DNA of 13,963 nucleotides from JACQAI01 sp035507915 (GCA_035507915.1 DATJNS010000437.1:1-13963), one strand, 5' to 3'. Shown: positions 1 to 8,601, counted from the first letter of the stretch. The notes: generated from the sequence alone by a model not told the origin. Translations and numbers: made by a program.

Positions 1-666
1 GCCATGACGCTGACGCTCGAGCCCGGCCGCGACGGGCGCGTGCTCGCGGTGCGCGGCGACGATGCCGGCGCGGTGCTGCGCATCTTCGGCATCGCCGACG
101 GCATGAGCGGCGGCCGCCTGCGGGTTGCCGGCCGCTACCAGGACGGGGTCGCGGGCGACGACCGGCTGACCGCCCGGCTCGACGTCCAGGACTACCGCTT
201 CGTCCACGTGCCGCTGCTCGCCAAGCTGCTGGCGGTCGCCTCGGTCACCGGGATCCCGGGCGTGTTGGCCGGCGAAGGCATCGCGTTCAAGGATCTGTCG
301 GTCGAGCTCGTGAAGACGACGAATCACCTCGAGATCACCGATGGCCGCGCGTCGGGCCTGACCCTCGGCCTGACCGCGCAGGGCACGATCGACGGACCCG
401 ACGACGTCGCCGACTTGAGCGGGACGATCGTGCCGGTCAATCAGGTCAACCGCCTGTTCGAGAAGATCCCGCTGATCGGCGAGCCTCTGACCGGTCAGGG
501 CGGCGGGCTGTTCGCGTTCACCTACAACGTCACGGGACCCCTCGACAGCCCGTCGGTCTCGGTCAATCCGCTCAGCGTGCTGGCGCCCGGCTTGCTGCGC
601 AACCTGTTCCGCTGGGTGCCCAACGTGACGCCGGACGCGGAGCAGCCCCCGGTGAACAACCAGTGA
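1..666 (+). CDS. AsmA-like C-terminal domain protein (3' end only)
   Basis: The reading frame is open from the left edge, so this is the C-terminal part (about 221 residues) of a longer protein; the ATG at 4 is probably internal. The segment has the beta-rich, repetitive character of AsmA/YhdP-like C-terminal domains, with alternating hydrophobic residues and phrases such as EITDGRASGLTLGLTAQGTI, LSGTIVPVNQVNRLFEKIPL and FTYNVTGPLDSPSVSVNP, then a short tail ending LLRNLFRW. Known family members are large inner-membrane-anchored periplasmic proteins linked to outer-membrane biogenesis and lipid transport. The N-terminal membrane anchor is outside the window. The stop codon overlaps the GTG start of anmK (GTGA), so the two genes are translationally coupled; both concern the cell envelope. 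The family call is made from sequence style, without a profile search. Confidence 0.8.
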   Translation, partial: AMTLTLEPGRDGRVLAVRGDDAGAVLRIFGIADGMSGGRLRVAGRYQDGVAGDDRLTARLDVQDYRFVHVPLLAKLLAVASVTGIPGVLAGEGIAFKDLSVELVKTTNHLEITDGRASGLTLGLTAQGTIDGPDDVADLSGTIVPVNQVNRLFEKIPLIGEPLTGQGGGLFAFTYNVTGPLDSPSVSVNPLSVLAPGLLRNLFRWVPNVTPDAEQPPVNNQ

Positions 667-1748
667 CGCGGCTCCGCGCCGTCGGCCTGATGAGCGGCAC
701 GTCGCTCGACGGCATCGACGCGGCGCTGGTCGAGACCGACGGCGTCGAGCTGTTCGCGACCGGCGCGGCGCTGACCGTGCCGTACGAGCCGGCGCTGCGC
801 GAGCGCGTGCGCGCGCTGCTCGGCGGCGCGCCGGCAGAGGCCGTCGCGCCGGTCGCCGAGGCGCTCACGCGGGCGCACGCCGTGGCGGTCGAGACGCTGA
901 TGGCGCGCGCCGGTCTCGACCGCCGCGACGTCGACCTGGTGGGCTTCCACGGCCACACGATCGACCATCGCCCGGCCGAGCGCCGCACGTGGCAGATCGG
1001 CGACGGCGCGCTGCTGGCGCGCCTGCTCGGCGTGCCGGTGGTCGCCGACTTCCGCTCGGCCGATGTCGCGGCCGGCGGCGAGGGCGCGCCGCTCGCGCCG
1101 CTGTTCCATGCCGCGCTCGCGCGCGCCGAGGCGCGACCGGTCGCGGTGCTCAATCTGGGCGGCGTCGCCAACGTCACGTGGATCGGCGCCCCCGAACCCG
1201 ACGGCGAGCGCCTGATCGCCTTCGACACCGGGCCCGGCAACGCGCTGATCGACGACTTCGTGCGCCGGCACACCGGCCGGCTGTTCGATGCCGACGGCGC
1301 GCTGGCGCGCGCCGGGCGCGCCGACGCGCGCGTCGTCGCGCGGCTGCTCGCCCATGGCTTCTTCGCGCGCCGTCCGCCGAAGTCGCTCGACCGCAACGAC
1401 TTCGCGACGCTCGACGTGGGCGCGCTCGCGGTCGCCGACGGCGCCGCCACTCTGGTCGCCTGCACGGTCGCGGCGGTCGCCGCCGCGACTAGGCACTTTC
1501 CGGCGCCGCCGCTGCGCTGGATCGTCACCGGCGGCGGCCGGCGCAATCCGACGCTGATGGAAGGATTGGCAACCGCGCTCGGCGCGCCCGTCGTGTCGGC
1601 GGAGGACGTCGGGTGGGACGGCGATGCCCTGGAGGCGCAGGCGTTCGGCTTCCTCGCCGTGCGCGCGCGCCGTGGCCTGCCGCTCAGCCTGCCCGGGACG
1701 ACCGGCGTCCCCGAACCGATGCCGGGCGGTCGGCTGTTCGAGCCTTAG
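663..1748 (+). CDS. anmK: Anhydro-N-acetylmuramic acid kinase AnmK
   Basis: 361 residues, close to the usual length of about 370. AnmK phosphorylates and opens the 1,6-anhydro ring of anhydro-MurNAc to give MurNAc-6-phosphate during peptidoglycan recycling in the cytoplasm. The N-terminus carries the family ATP-binding signature GLMSGTSLDGIDA (residues 8-20). Further hallmarks are GFHGHTIDHRP, VVADFRSADVAAGGEGAPL, NLGGVANVTWI, AFDTGPGNALIDDF and VTGGGRRNP near the C-terminus. The start is GTG at 663, which overlaps the stop of the preceding gene by four bases and leaves the signature at the expected distance from the N-terminus. The usual downstream partner, MurQ etherase, is not in this window. 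The gene converges on the hydrolase gene, with a hairpin-rich spacer between them. Confidence 0.96.
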   Translation: MTRLRAVGLMSGTSLDGIDAALVETDGVELFATGAALTVPYEPALRERVRALLGGAPAEAVAPVAEALTRAHAVAVETLMARAGLDRRDVDLVGFHGHTIDHRPAERRTWQIGDGALLARLLGVPVVADFRSADVAAGGEGAPLAPLFHAALARAEARPVAVLNLGGVANVTWIGAPEPDGERLIAFDTGPGNALIDDFVRRHTGRLFDADGALARAGRADARVVARLLAHGFFARRPPKSLDRNDFATLDVGALAVADGAATLVACTVAAVAAATRHFPAPPLRWIVTGGGRRNPTLMEGLATALGAPVVSAEDVGWDGDALEAQAFGFLAVRARRGLPLSLPGTTGVPEPMPGGRLFEP

Positions 1749-1775
1749 TCTCAGCCGCGCTCGCAGCCGCATCCC

Positions 1776-1808
1776 GCGGCAGGCGGAAGCCGCGAGCGGC
1801 TTCCTCGG
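1776..1808 (+). repeat. Dispersed palindromic repeat, copy A
   Basis: A hairpin with stem GGAAGCCG (1785-1792) and CGGCTTCC (1797-1804) around a 4-base loop lies in the convergent spacer after anmK. The 33-base unit around it recurs in opposite orientation at 9882-9914, inside the 3' end of sufD, with 28 of 33 positions identical by hand alignment. A substitution in the stem (G1786 to A) is matched by a compensating one (C1803 to T) in the other copy, so the pairing is conserved. This looks like a REP-type short dispersed repeat. It has no T-tract, so terminator function is uncertain. Confidence 0.6.
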
Positions 1809-1815
1809 CAACCCT

Positions 1816-1854
1816 GCTCGCGCGGCTGGGTTGGCGGGCGGCAGCCGCGCGAGC
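1816..1854. terminator. Long hairpin between convergent genes
   Basis: A perfect 13-base inverted repeat, GCTCGCGCGGCTG (1816-1828) and CAGCCGCGCGAGC (1842-1854), surrounds a 13-base loop. It ends six bases before the stop codon of the - strand hydrolase gene and lies 67 bases after anmK. Such a stable GC-rich structure between converging genes could stop transcription from both sides or protect 3' ends. Neither strand shows a run of T after the stem, so it is not a canonical intrinsic terminator. Confidence 0.45.
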
Positions 1855-1859
1855 GAACA

Positions 1860-2534
1860 TTACCGCGCGGCGGCGCGTGCCGGCGCGGGGCTCATCAGCG
1901 ACGGCGCAGCCTGCAGATAGGTGACGACCGCCGCGCTCAGGTCGTCGAGATGGTTGTGGAAGAAGTGGTTGGCGCCCTCGATCACCTGATAGTCGATGGT
2001 GATCTCGCGCTGGTTGTGCAGCTTGTGCACCAACTTGCCGACCGCCGGCTCGGCGACCACCTCGTCGCGGTCGCCCTGCACGACCAGGCCGGACACCGGG
2101 CACGGCGCGAGGAAGCTGAAGTCGTACATGCTGGCGGGCGGCGCGACCGAGACGAAGCTCGCGATCTCCGGCCGGCGCATCAGAAGCTGCATGCCGATCC
2201 AGGCGCCGAACGAGAAGCCGGCGACCCAGCAGGCGCTGGCGTTCGGGTTGTAGGTCTGCAGCCAGTCGAGCGCGGAGGCGGCGTCCGACAGCTCGCCTTC
2301 GCCGCGGTCGAAGCTGCCTTGGCTGCGCCCGACGCCACGGAAATTGAAGCGCAGCACCGAGAAGCCCTGCTGCACGAACAGCTGGAACAGCGTGTAGACC
2401 ACCTTGTTGTTCATCGTGCCGCCGTGCTGCGGGTGGGGGTGCAGCAGGAGCGCGATCGGCGCGGTCGGCGCCTTGGCGTGGTGGTAGCGGCCCTCGAGGC
2501 GCCCCTCGGGACCGTTGATCAGGACCTCAGGCAT
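1860..2534 (-). CDS. Alpha/beta hydrolase (dienelactone hydrolase-like)
   Basis: 224 residues. The fold signature is clear: an oxyanion-hole region LLLHPHPQHGGTMNNK (about residues 29-44), RFNFRGVGRS (62-71), the nucleophile elbow GFSFGAW with Ser108, a second acid-bearing strand VVQGDRDEVV (Asp155/Asp157), and the catalytic histidine in EGANHFF (His190). This pattern fits the predicted hydrolases of the alpha/beta superfamily grouped as COG2945. The substrate cannot be told from sequence. There is no signal peptide, so it is cytoplasmic. It is transcribed away from cysE. Its upstream region carries a poor -35/-10 pair (TTGAAC at 2589-2584 on the - strand, with a weak -10 near 2565-2560) and no strong Shine-Dalgarno. 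It shares the divergent region with cysE but has no obvious functional link to the Fe-S genes. Confidence 0.9.
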   Translation of the reverse strand: MPEVLINGPEGRLEGRYHHAKAPTAPIALLLHPHPQHGGTMNNKVVYTLFQLFVQQGFSVLRFNFRGVGRSQGSFDRGEGELSDAASALDWLQTYNPNASACWVAGFSFGAWIGMQLLMRRPEIASFVSVAPPASMYDFSFLAPCPVSGLVVQGDRDEVVAEPAVGKLVHKLHNQREITIDYQVIEGANHFFHNHLDDLSAAVVTYLQAAPSLMSPAPARAAAR

Positions 2535-2668
2535 GGTGGTTCGGCTTTCTCATGGGCACGTAAGATGTGTCGCCCGCAGGGTCGTTCAAGCCGCAGCCCC
2601 GGCGCCGGGCTGGGTCGCGGGCCAAGTCCAGGGCCAGTCCCGGGCCCGGCCGCCGGCGTCCGGGGGGC

Positions 2669-2701
2669 ATACTTGACCAAATTGGTCTGATAAAATATAT
2701 G
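2669..2701 (+). promoter_or_regulatory. cysE-operon promoter overlapped by an IscR-like operator
   Basis: The -35 hexamer TTGACC (2673-2678) and the -10 TATATG (2696-2701) are 17 bases apart, the best sigma-70-type promoter in the window and inside its most AT-rich patch. A perfect dyad, GACCAAATTGGTC (2675-2687), overlaps the -35. The flanking bases ATACTT on the left and GATA on the right extend the resemblance to the enterobacterial type 1 IscR site (ATAsyyGACt...aGTCrrsTAT), matching most fixed positions. A protein bound here would block RNA polymerase, so repression is the simplest reading. A related dyad lies at 5848-5860, before the regulator gene of the suf operon. Confidence 0.72.
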
Positions 2702-2711
2702 CCTCAACGGG

Positions 2712-2734
2712 CGGGTCGGTTCCGTAGCGACCCG
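2712..2734 (+). promoter_or_regulatory. Hairpin in the predicted cysE leader
   Basis: The inverted repeat CGGGTCG (2712-2718) and CGACCCG (2728-2734) encloses nine bases. It sits between the expected transcription start (about 2708) and the cysE start codon, so it should form in the mRNA leader, 19 bases before the ATG. No Shine-Dalgarno sequence follows it. It may influence translation or mRNA stability, or it may be a DNA operator for another regulator. Its function is unknown. Confidence 0.4.
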
Positions 2735-2753
2735 AACATACATAGTGCACGCA

Positions 2754-3464
2754 ATGTTCTTCAAGAACTTAGGGGACGAGATCGGTGGGATCATGGCGCG
2801 CGACCCGGCGGCGCGGTCGCGCCTCGAGGTTGTGCTGTGCTACCCGGGGTTCCACGCCCTGCTGTTCTACCGGCTGGCCCATCGTGCGTGGGGTGCCGGC
2901 TGGCTGGTGCTCGGCCGCTTCCTGTCCCACCTCGGACGCCTGCTGACCGGCATCGAGATCCACCCCGGTGCCCGCATCGGCCGCCGGCTGTTCATCGACC
3001 ACGGCATGGGCGTCGTGATCGGCGAAACCGCCGAGATCGGCGACGACGTCACGCTCTATCAGGGCGTCACCCTGGGCGGCACGTCGCTGCAGAAGGCCAA
3101 GCGCCATCCGACCCTCGGCAACCGCGTGATCGTCGGCGCCGGCGCCCAGATCCTCGGGCCCTTCACGGTGGGCGACGGGGCGCGCATCGGCGCCAACGCG
3201 GTGGTGGTCAACGAGGTGCCGCCCGGTGTGACCATGGTCGGCATCCCGGCGCGGGCGGCGCAGGGCCGGACCCAGGCCGACAGCGCCTTCTGCGCCTACG
3301 GTCTCGCGGGGCACGAGCTGCCCGACCCGCTGGCGCGCGCCATGAACGGACTGCTCGACGAGCTGACGGCCGTGAAGGCGCGGCTCGCCGAGCTCGAGGC
3401 GGCGTCACCGTCGCGCCCGCCGGCCGCCGCCGACGGCGCCCAGCCGATCGCCGCCGCCGAGTGA
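2754..3464 (+). CDS. cysE: Serine O-acetyltransferase CysE (short type)
   Basis: 236 residues from the ATG at 2754. A GTG at 2745 would add only MHA and is less likely; neither start has a good Shine-Dalgarno. The enzyme acetylates L-serine with acetyl-CoA to O-acetylserine, the carbon skeleton for cysteine. A helical N-terminus (residues 1-65) precedes a left-handed beta-helix of hexapeptide repeats: IEIHPGARIG, LFIDHGMGVVIGETAEIGDD with the catalytic Asp82-His83 pair, TLYQGVTLGG, RHPTLGNRVIVGAGAQILG, and VPPGVTMVGIPAR. The last ~60 residues form an Ala/Glu-rich tail. It is the short type, like CysE/EpsC, rather than the longer enterobacterial form. It is the first gene of an operon with a cysteine desulfurase 16 bases downstream, which suggests it supplies cysteine for sulfur mobilisation. 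The promoter carries an IscR-like operator. Confidence 0.95.
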   Translation: MFFKNLGDEIGGIMARDPAARSRLEVVLCYPGFHALLFYRLAHRAWGAGWLVLGRFLSHLGRLLTGIEIHPGARIGRRLFIDHGMGVVIGETAEIGDDVTLYQGVTLGGTSLQKAKRHPTLGNRVIVGAGAQILGPFTVGDGARIGANAVVVNEVPPGVTMVGIPARAAQGRTQADSAFCAYGLAGHELPDPLARAMNGLLDELTAVKARLAELEAASPSRPPAAADGAQPIAAAE

Positions 3465-3480
3465 CGGCCAGGCACCGCCG

Positions 3481-4593
3481 ATGACCGGCCCGCATCCGGT
3501 CTATCTCGACTACAACGCCACCACCCCGATCAAGCCCGCGGTCGTCGCCGCGATGACCGAGCTGCTCGGCCGCGTCGGCAATCCGTCGTCGGTGCATACG
3601 TTCGGCCGCGAGGCGCGGCGCGCCGTCGAGACCGCGCGCGATCAGGTCGCGGCGCTGGTCGGCGCCAAGCCCGCGCAGGTGATCTTCACGGCGTCGGGCA
3701 CCGAGGCCAACAACCTGGCGCTGCGCGGCTTCCCCGAGCATGCCGTGCTGGTGTCGGCGATCGAGCACGAGTCGGTGCTGCGCGCCGCCCCCGACGCGCC
3801 GCGCATCCCGGTCACCGCCGACGGCGTGATCGATCTCGCCGCGCTCGATGCGTTGCTCGAGCGCGCGGAGCGGCCCGCGCTGGTCTCCGTGATGCTGGCC
3901 AACAACGAGACCGGCATCGTCCAGCCGATCGCCGAGATCGTCGCGCTCGCCCATCGCCGCGGCGCGCTGGTGCACAGCGACGCCGTGCAGGGCGTCGGCC
4001 GCCTCGCGCTCGACCTGACGGCGCTCGACGTCGATCTCCTGACCGTGTCGGCGCACAAATGCGGCGGGCCGCAGGGCGCAGCCGCGCTGATCGCGCGCAC
4101 CGATCCGGCGCCGTTGCTGGTCGGCGGCGGCCAGGAGCGCGGCCGGCGCGCCGGCACCGAGAACGTCGCGGCGCTTGCCGGTTTCGGCGTCGCCGCCACG
4201 CTCGCGGTCGCCGAGCTCGCCGAAGCGCCCAGCATCGCGCGCCTGCGCGACGGGCTCGAGGCGCGCGTGCGCGCGGTGTCGAACCGCGCCGTGGTGATCG
4301 GCGCCGGACAGCAGCGATTGCCCAACACGAGCTGCCTGGCGCTGCCGGGCCTCAAGGCCGAGACCCAGGTGATGGCGCTCGATCTCGCGGGCGTCGCGGT
4401 CAGCGCGGGCTCCGCCTGCTCGTCGGGCAAGGTGGCGGCGAGCCATGTGTTGGCCGCCATGGGCCTGCCCAAGCGGGTTGCCGGCTCGGCGATCCGGATC
4501 AGCTTGGGATGGACCACCGGCGATCACGACATCGACCGCTTCGTCGCGGCGTGGGCGGCCCTGCCGGCGGTCGGACCGCGTTCCGCGGCCTGA
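3481..4593 (+). CDS. iscS: Class I (NifS/IscS-type) cysteine desulfurase
   Basis: 370 residues. A PLP enzyme that removes sulfur from cysteine as an enzyme-bound persulfide, leaving alanine. Visible hallmarks are VYLDYNATTP at the N-terminus, NPSSVHTFGREAR, TASGTEANNLAL, the PLP-contacting aspartate in HSDAVQ (Asp167), the Schiff-base lysine in SAHKCGGPQG (Lys193), and the catalytic cysteine Cys313 in SAGSACSSGKVAASHVL. The mobile loop around Cys313 marks class I, unlike SufS further downstream. There is no IscU scaffold gene beside it, so its sulfur acceptor is uncertain. It could feed MnmA or thiamine synthesis, or act with the ferredoxin next door. The symbol iscS is by similarity; nifS-like is equally fair. 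It follows cysE closely and probably shares its transcript. Confidence 0.93.
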   Translation: MTGPHPVYLDYNATTPIKPAVVAAMTELLGRVGNPSSVHTFGREARRAVETARDQVAALVGAKPAQVIFTASGTEANNLALRGFPEHAVLVSAIEHESVLRAAPDAPRIPVTADGVIDLAALDALLERAERPALVSVMLANNETGIVQPIAEIVALAHRRGALVHSDAVQGVGRLALDLTALDVDLLTVSAHKCGGPQGAAALIARTDPAPLLVGGGQERGRRAGTENVAALAGFGVAATLAVAELAEAPSIARLRDGLEARVRAVSNRAVVIGAGQQRLPNTSCLALPGLKAETQVMALDLAGVAVSAGSACSSGKVAASHVLAAMGLPKRVAGSAIRISLGWTTGDHDIDRFVAAWAALPAVGPRSAA

Positions 4594-4638
4594 CGGGGGC
4601 TCTGCGCGGCGCGCCGCCCGCGCGCCCCGAAATCGCGG

Positions 4639-4666
4639 GTGACGCGGCCGGGATTCGTGCTACAGA
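4639..4666 (+). promoter_or_regulatory. Possible internal promoter for ferredoxin-tenA
   Basis: GTGACG (4639-4644), then a 16-base spacer, then an extended -10 TGcTACAGA (4658-4666) resembles common alphaproteobacterial promoters. Transcription would start near 4673, just upstream of the ferredoxin Shine-Dalgarno GGAGAGGAG (4680-4688) and the ATG at 4699. The 105-base gap after the desulfurase gene leaves room for it. No palindrome like the cysE operator is present, so this promoter would escape that control. Confidence 0.4.
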
Positions 4667-4698
4667 GCGCCGCCGAGCAGGAGAGGAGTAGGGCGGGC

Positions 4699-5034
4699 AT
4701 GCCCAAGATGACGTTCATCGACCGCGAGGGGCAGCGCCATCAGGTCGATGCGCCGGTCGGCCTGTCGGTGCTCGAGATCGCGCATCGCAACAAGATCGAT
4801 CTCGAAGGCGCGTGCGAGGGCTCGCTCGCCTGCTCGACCTGCCACGTGATCGTCGATGAGGAAGATTTCGACCGCCTGGCCGAGCCGTCCGAGGACGAGG
4901 AGGACATGCTCGATCTCGCGTTCGGGTTGACGCGGACGTCGCGGCTGGGCTGCCAGATCATCATGACGGAAGAGCTCGACGGCCTCACGGTCAGCCTGCC
5001 GGCGGTGACCCGCGACATGCGGACCCAGAAGTAG
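4699..5034 (+). CDS. fdx: [2Fe-2S] ferredoxin, ISC/adrenodoxin type
   Basis: 111 residues from the ATG at 4699, chosen because GGAGAGGAG lies 10 bases upstream; an upstream GTG in frame at 4639 has no ribosome site and falls in the likely promoter. The cluster ligands are Cys39, Cys45 and Cys48 (CEGSLACSTC, C-X5-C-X2-C) and Cys85 (RLGCQI), the pattern of ISC-type and adrenodoxin-like ferredoxins. The acidic stretch EPSEDEEDMLDLA matches the partner-docking helix of the family. It is a small cytoplasmic electron carrier, expected to give electrons for Fe-S cluster assembly beside the cysteine desulfurase. The tenA gene begins five bases after its stop. Confidence 0.95.
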   Translation: MPKMTFIDREGQRHQVDAPVGLSVLEIAHRNKIDLEGACEGSLACSTCHVIVDEEDFDRLAEPSEDEEDMLDLAFGLTRTSRLGCQIIMTEELDGLTVSLPAVTRDMRTQK

Positions 5035-5039
5035 ACGGG

Positions 5040-5714
5040 GTGTCGGCGCCGCTCTACGCCGCCGACGGCTTGTTCGGCCGGCTGGTCGCCGCAGCGCCCG
5101 AGCCGTGGCGCGCCTACACCGAGCACGCGTTCGTGCGCGGGTTGGCGGACGGCAGCCTGCCGCGCGCCGCATTCCAGCGCTATCTGGTGCAGGACTATCT
5201 CTTCCTGGTGCATTTCTGCCGGGCCTACGGCCTCGCGATCTACAAGACCGTCGAGCTTGCCGACATGCGCGCCTTCCAGGCGACGCTCGACGCCATCTTG
5301 AATCACGAGATGGCGCTGCACGTCGCCTACTCGGCCGAATGGGGGCTGAGCGAGCGCGACCTCGTCGAGACGCCGGAGCATCCAGCGAACCTCGCCTACA
5401 CGCGCTTCGTGCTGGATTGCGGGCTCGCCGGTGACCTGCTCGACCTCGCGGTCGCGCTCAGCCCATGCGTCGTCGGCTACGCTGTGATCGGCCGCGCCCT
5501 CGCGGCGTCGGCCGTGCCGACGACCCCCTATGGAAAGTGGATCGATGCCTACGCCGGCGCCGAGTATGCCGAGGTCGCGCAGGGCGCGGTCGCGCTGCTC
5601 GACCGGCTGTGGGCGCGCCGCGGCGGCCCGGCGCGCCAGGCCGAGCTTGCCCGCCTGTTCGCGCGCGCATGCGAGCTCGAGCGTGATTTTTGGCAGATGG
5701 GCTTGACCGGCTGA
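5040..5714 (+). CDS. tenA: TenA family aminopyrimidine aminohydrolase (thiaminase II-like)
   Basis: 224 residues, usual family length, all-helical. TenA hydrolyses aminopyrimidine breakdown products of thiamine to HMP for salvage. Visible family features are the substrate-pocket motif FQRYLVQDYLFLVHFCRAYG (Asp52, Tyr53), LNHEMALH, the candidate catalytic Cys143 in ALSPCVVGYAVIG, PYGKWIDAYAG, and the C-terminal acidic motif CELERDFWQMG. Cysteine, aspartate and glutamate positions fit an active enzyme, although the motif around Cys143 (SPC) varies from the common pattern. The start is GTG at 5040, directly after the ferredoxin stop, with GACGGGG before it. No other thiamine gene is nearby, so its place in a cysteine/Fe-S operon is unusual. 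A non-thiamine helper role cannot be excluded. Confidence 0.88.
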   Translation: MSAPLYAADGLFGRLVAAAPEPWRAYTEHAFVRGLADGSLPRAAFQRYLVQDYLFLVHFCRAYGLAIYKTVELADMRAFQATLDAILNHEMALHVAYSAEWGLSERDLVETPEHPANLAYTRFVLDCGLAGDLLDLAVALSPCVVGYAVIGRALAASAVPTTPYGKWIDAYAGAEYAEVAQGAVALLDRLWARRGGPARQAELARLFARACELERDFWQMGLTG

Positions 5715-5793
5715 GCTGCCGGTTGCACTTCCGTAACGATACGGCATAGTGGCGCCGCGCGGGTGGTCTGGACGACCAGCCCGGCACCCTCCC

Positions 5794-5822
5794 AAAAATC
5801 GCCCGATCGGCTGTTGATTTTT
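5794..5822. terminator. AT-rich dyad before the suf operon
   Basis: AAAAATC (5794-5800) and GATTTTT (5816-5822) form a perfect 7-base inverted repeat enclosing CCGATCGG (5803-5810). The layout, with an A-tract, a short GC core and a T-tract, could weakly terminate the tenA transcript. The A/T tracts could equally act as an UP-element or bend next to the suf promoter. The GC stem is too short for a confident terminator call. Confidence 0.3.
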
Positions 5823-5847
5823 GCCGCCCAAGGGCTTAGGTAAAGCC

Positions 5848-5860
5848 TACCAATCTGGTC
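5848..5860 (+). promoter_or_regulatory. IscR-like operator of the suf operon
   Basis: TACCAATCTGGTC matches the cysE operator GACCAAATTGGTC (2675-2687) at 10 of 13 positions and keeps both outer halves, ACCAA and TGGTC. It lies 19 bases before the GTG start of the Rrf2-type regulator, the right place for autoregulation. The promoter itself is less clear: candidate -35 elements are TTGATT (5814-5819) and TTGCCG (5821-5826), with poor -10 hexamers between 5837 and 5850. The site would then overlap or follow the transcription start. Confidence 0.6.
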
Positions 5861-5879
5861 GTGATTGGGGGAGGCGCCC

Positions 5880-6347
5880 GTGTTCAGGCTCAGCCGGATG
5901 ACCGATTACGCCGTGGTCGTGCTGTCGCAGATGGCGCGCAGCGGCGGTGCGGTGTTCGCCGCGCCCGATCTCGCCGACGCCACCGGGCTGCCGCTGCCCA
6001 GCGTCAGCAAGGTGCTGCGGCTGCTGGCGTTGGGCCGCCTCATCGAATCGCGGCGCGGCGCGGCGGGCGGCTACGTGCTGGCGCGCCGCCCCGAGGACAT
6101 CAACGTCGCCCAGATCATCGGCGCGCTCGAGGGGCCGGTGTCGTTGACGGCCTGCGTCGACGGCGCCGAAGGCTCCTGCAAGGTCGAGACCTTGTGCCCG
6201 CTGCGCGGCCATTGGGACCTGCTCAACCGGGCGGTGCGCGGCGCGCTCGAGCAGGTGTCGCTCGCCGCGCTGGCGGCCGCGGCCCCGGACTTCATCGAGG
6301 CGCCCGCGGCTGCGCGCTCCGTCGTCGATGCGTCGCCCGCGGCCTGA
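5880..6347 (+). CDS. iscR: Rrf2/IscR-family regulator of the SUF operon
   Basis: 155 residues from GTG 5880, preceded by GGGGGAGG (5867-5874 region) at good spacing; this gives the family N-terminus MFRLSRMTDYAVVVL. A TTG at 5865 is rejected. The winged helix-turn-helix covers about residues 1-80, with recognition segment LPLPSVSKVLRLLALGRLI and wing RRGAAGGYVLAR. Cys92, Cys100 and Cys106 (C-X7-C-X5-C, in ACVDGAEGSC and ETLCPLRGHW) are placed like the [2Fe-2S] ligands of IscR. Members of this SUF-regulator group (the TIGR02944 type) sense cluster status and control suf genes. Two matching palindromes, before this gene and before cysE, are the likely targets. The Ala-rich tail after residue 130 is probably disordered. 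The symbol iscR is by similarity; sufR is also used for such genes. Confidence 0.92.
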   Translation: MFRLSRMTDYAVVVLSQMARSGGAVFAAPDLADATGLPLPSVSKVLRLLALGRLIESRRGAAGGYVLARRPEDINVAQIIGALEGPVSLTACVDGAEGSCKVETLCPLRGHWDLLNRAVRGALEQVSLAALAAAAPDFIEAPAAARSVVDASPAA

Positions 6348-6383
6348 CGGCACCCGGAGCCTGTCGAGGAGAATGGTGGGATC

Positions 6384-7835
<1,452 letters not shown>

Positions 7836-7846
7836 GAGCGTAGATC

Positions 7847-8601
<755 letters not shown>

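Noticed and set aside
522..1811. Long open frames antisense to anmK (429 and 324 codons)
   Set aside because: Arg/Ala-rich low-complexity translations typical of the non-coding frames of GC-rich genes; anmK itself has all family motifs.
4639..4698. Longer ferredoxin start at GTG 4639
   Set aside because: No ribosome site, not part of the family N-terminus, and it overlaps a likely promoter; ATG 4699 has a good Shine-Dalgarno.
5764..5778. TGGTC-TGGAC-GACCA dyad as a third regulator site
   Set aside because: The half-sites are in the opposite order (TGGTC first) to the two IscR-like palindromes and the stem is only five bases; probably chance.
5865..5879. TTG start for the Rrf2 regulator
   Set aside because: It would place the Shine-Dalgarno GGGGGAGG inside the coding region; GTG 5880 gives the family N-terminus.
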